Part shown: in pieces, positions 8,398 through 10,000 of the stretch
Numbering within the stretch: the first letter of the stretch is position 1
Layout of the letters: every line of letters starts with the position of its first letter
From: Actinidia chinensis
Taxonomy: Eukaryota > Streptophyta > Magnoliopsida > Ericales > Actinidiaceae
DNA length: 10,000 bases
Direction: 5' to 3'
NCBI GenBank assembly: GCA_009663005.1
Contig: CM018891.1
Coordinates: forward strand, 10,721,034-10,731,033
The notes under the pieces: model-generated
What the model was told of the DNA's origin: nothing
Databases searched by the model: none
The model's input: the letters and a program-made list of their open reading frames with translations, nothing else
Program-made: the position numbers and the translations under genes

Positions 8398-8875
8398 TTA
8401 GTTAAATCGATTAGAAAATGAAAAGCCCCCGAGGAGTACCCGACCGATCACATGGAAGCGCTCGTAGCCGTCTGGTCTAAGGTGGCTTCTCCACCGTATC
8501 CTTGTCAGCTGGGGGAATTCAACCCCCGCAGCCAACTTCTCGGCCACCGGATGGATGCCCAACATGGAAGCCGTAGGGGCCAAGGACAGTGCCGAGATTG
8601 GCGAGGAAACCTTGCCAGGAAGAGGAGAGAGTGGTGGCTGGGAGGGTCGGGGCTTTGCCGATGAGGTCGCCGCTCTTGCCCCGGGGCCGACCGACAACTC
8701 CTTTTCCCTTTGAGCCGTCGTTGGCCTTCCCCTTTTTATTAGGCGAGCTGGTGATGCTATCCCGAGCAACTGGTCGCCAATGACAAACTCCCTGTGATGG
8801 AACGGGAGGTTTCCGAGATCGCACCCGCCGCCTTCCCCGCTTGCCAATCTTCTTAAAGTTCACTCTCTTCGACAT
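8398..8875 (-). pseudogene. Basic low-complexity middle part of the antisense protein
   Basis: Two overlapping minus frames stay open for 118 codons (8875-8519) and 149 codons (8847-8398), the longest in the window. The first starts MSKRVNFKKIGKRGRRR and includes NKKGKANDGSKGKG (about 8699-8740). The second carries LAPTASMLGIHPVAEKL (from 8583). Relatives of this antisense protein, as I remember them, have a lysine-rich linker followed by a PTASML-like block. That implies the true frame moves from the first to the second near 8590. The long overlap of open frames partly reflects GC-rich composition. A lysine/glycine-rich linker suggests a nuclear or nucleic-acid-binding tail, which is inference. 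Confidence 0.55.
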
Positions 8876-9066
8876 GGATGCACCATAACATACGAATAGA
8901 TAAGGAAAGTAATCACGCCTAGAAAAACGAAAGGGTCAATACCATCCGATTCAAGCTCGACGGGTCGGCTCGAATCCGAACAAGATTTCGACGAGGAATT
9001 CGAGCTCGGAGCATTCGAGGAAACAAAATCTAGTAGAGGATCCAGAAACCTTTTCCCCTGACCAAC

Positions 9067-9205
9067 CTGTAAAAGGATCAAAATCGGGAGTGAGGTAACA
9101 ACCTCCTAAAGTTGTTCTGATGGATCCTAGACAATCAATTGAATTCATCTCCGGACAGCGGTTTCTCGCCGAGCTTGATCATGGGCGATTTTTCATTAGA
9201 CTCAC
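9067..9205 (-). other. Second candidate intron in the antisense gene (139 nt)
   Basis: On the minus strand GGG|GTGAGT-type donor sequence lies at about 9207-9200 and TTTTACAG ends at 9067. Both sites fit plant splice consensus well. The flanking protein sequence is too decayed to show that joining the sides restores a conserved block, so this rests on splice signals alone. Confidence 0.25.
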
Positions 9206-9421
9206 CCACCCCGTCGCTTGAGGACTGCGCGAGATTCTCGCCTCAGAAGACTGTCGCACACCGTCCTCGACGCCCTAAACTGGGGGAGCAAATACTCGGT
9301 CAAATGAACTTTGAGTCAACGCATGGTACTGAGGAATCGTACGACTTCTCGACGACTAAAAAACCTCATCGAAAACCTTGTTTCGTCGCCGAAAAGTCGA
9401 GGCAAGTTATTGTAGTGCTAT

Positions 9422-9499
9422 CTGCAAAGGACAACAGCATTAGCCCACCCGAGCATTCAAGAATACAAAAAACAGGGTAGAAAGGGAAGAGCAACCGAC
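9422..9499 (-). other. Candidate spliceosomal intron in the antisense gene (78 nt)
   Basis: On the minus strand AG|GTCGGT (9501-9494) is a possible donor and TTTGCAG (ending at 9422) a strong acceptor. CTAAT, matching the plant branch-point form, lies about 20 bases before the acceptor, and the interior is T-rich. It falls between two conserved protein blocks (NEWEIP upstream, NNLPRLFGDE downstream), where the sequence between them encodes nothing recognisable. The length is near the usual lower limit for plant introns. Confidence 0.5.
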
Positions 9500-10000
9500 C
9501 TAGAATCTCCAGTCCTCGGAACTCTTGGGCTCCCACCGGGGACGTTTGCGGGAATCTCCCATTCATTGCCGGAGCACGAAGAAGAACTTGCTCTTCCACC
9601 CCTTGATGTGCGGGATCCTCTGAGCAGAACCTTCTGTTCCTCGCCTTGAAATACAACCAGCATGGGTACGGATTAGGATTGCAATTGAGGCTAAAAAAGG
9701 TCCTAACTCGGAAGGGAGGAGAATATGTGTAGACCCGCCACAACGCCATAGTGCGGCAACATTCTCCAAGCGTTGGGCCGAGGCTGGGCCTGGCAAATGT
9801 TGTAGAATTGAAGAATTAGCATGGATGGTGTCGTGAAGAGAAAAACGAAGCCAGCGGGGAACGCGCATAGTAGAAAGCCACCTCGCGCCGGACGGGTAGA
9901 GGGATGGTCTCCCCTTCGTCGGGAAGCTCGCCCGCAACCCGGAGGAAAAGAGTAGGTTGGCCCTAGAGCGTTCAGCTCCTCTAAGGTCAGGAATATTTGT
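9500..10000 (-). pseudogene. Transposase_28-like domain of the antisense gene
   Basis: Short blocks typical of this plant family appear in the right order but in different frames: LRFSLHD (about 9829-9852), PNAWRM (9760-9777), GLHIFSSLPS (about 9703-9735), YFKARN (9636-9653), IKGWKSKFFFV (9575-9607) and NEWEIP (9550-9567). The last three blocks alone use all three minus frames within about 100 bases. The domain is named after its occurrence in gypsy-type elements; no transposase activity is established for it, and no catalytic motif is visible. The N-terminal part continues past the right edge of the window. Confidence 0.65.

Larger units (their letters stand above)
1180..10000 (+). mobile_element. 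Degraded Ty3/gypsy LTR retrotransposon, Tat-like, right end outside window
   Basis: The order LTR, primer binding site, gag, protease, RT, RNase H, second RNase H, integrase, then an antisense gene is seen directly through short conserved peptide blocks. Integrase after RT places it in Ty3/gypsy (Metaviridae). The extra RNase H block, the absence of a visible chromodomain, the PBS form TGGCGCCGTCTGTGGGAA and the antisense gene after pol are traits known for the plant Tat lineage (Ogre, Retand, Grande, RIRE2 and relatives). No 3' LTR copy is found up to base 10000, so at least 8.8 kb is present and the element continues to the right. Every coding block is split by frameshifts and stops. It is a dead copy that could at most be mobilised in trans. 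Confidence 0.88.
8140..10000 (-). pseudogene. Antisense extra gene of the retrotransposon (aORF), 5' part beyond window
   Basis: This gene runs right to left against gag-pol. Reading the minus strand from 10000: a region resembling Pfam Transposase_28 ('putative gypsy type transposon'); a probable intron (9422-9499); an exon with NNLPRLFGDETRFSM (9367-9411); a weakly readable acidic/serine-rich part (8900-9350); a basic low-complexity part starting MSKRVNFKKIGKRG (8875 downward); ASMLGIHPVAEKLAAGV (8521-8571); and an alpha-helical tail, KSKIARLQKVAADL within 8197-8274, ending at 8140. Such antisense genes after pol are known in Tat-lineage elements; their function is unknown. The pieces occupy all three frames, so the gene is dead. 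The assignment rests on remembered family resemblance, not a search. Confidence 0.72.

Noticed and set aside
9139..9480. 113-codon plus-strand frame near the right end
   Set aside because: Long but without any recognisable motif, and opposite the exon block NNLPRLFGDE and candidate intron on the minus strand; treated as a shadow of the antisense gene.
1..10000. Host gene, tRNA or rRNA
   Set aside because: No cloverleaf-like stretch, rRNA block or host coding frame was seen on either strand; all recognisable coding traces belong to the retrotransposon.

Overview
The window looks like repetitive nuclear DNA of a flowering plant. About 1.2 kb of AT-rich DNA on the left is followed by most of one large, heavily decayed Ty3/gypsy LTR retrotransposon, which runs off the right edge. 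No intact host gene is visible. The species cannot be told from the sequence. The angiosperm assignment rests on the retrotransposon type (Tat-like: very long, an RNase H block beyond the RT-RNase H, no chromodomain seen after the integrase, and an antisense extra gene after pol).

Layout. 1-573: AT-rich DNA without a gene. 574-785: fold-back structure with a 67-bp direct duplication and a long hairpin. 786-1179: a GC-rich patch followed by AT-rich DNA, no gene. 1180-1920: probable 5' LTR (TG...CA, TATA box at 1672). 1924-1941: primer binding site starting TGGCGCCGT. 1942-2540: leader and variable gag N-terminus. 2540-3580: gag remains ending in a zinc-knuckle relic. 3618-4200: aspartic protease. 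4440-5330: reverse transcriptase. 5333-5880: RNase H next to the RT. 5990-6500: second RNase H-like block. 6500-7779: integrase with zinc-finger, catalytic-core and GPY/F remains; the last pol codons end at 7779. 7810-8045: array of short TCGCC-type motifs spaced about 14-15 bp or multiples. 8080-8170: opposed T and A homopolymers. 8140-10000, minus strand: remains of an antisense gene converging on pol, with a region resembling the 'putative gypsy type transposon' (Transposase_28) family, a likely 78-nt intron, a basic low-complexity middle and a short helical tail. Its start and the 3' LTR lie beyond base 10000.

In a working element the plus strand would be transcribed from the LTR into gag and pol (capsid, protease, RT, RNase H, integrase), primed at the site just after the LTR. 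The antisense gene would need its own promoter, to the right of the window. This copy cannot do that. Reading frames change about every 30-280 bases, in-frame stops are common, and catalytic positions of RT and integrase are altered or fall on frameshifts. I see no sign of an unknown system. The points most worth checking are the intron-bearing antisense gene, the TCGCC array, the fold-back structure at the left, and whether the dense indels are real decay or assembly error.
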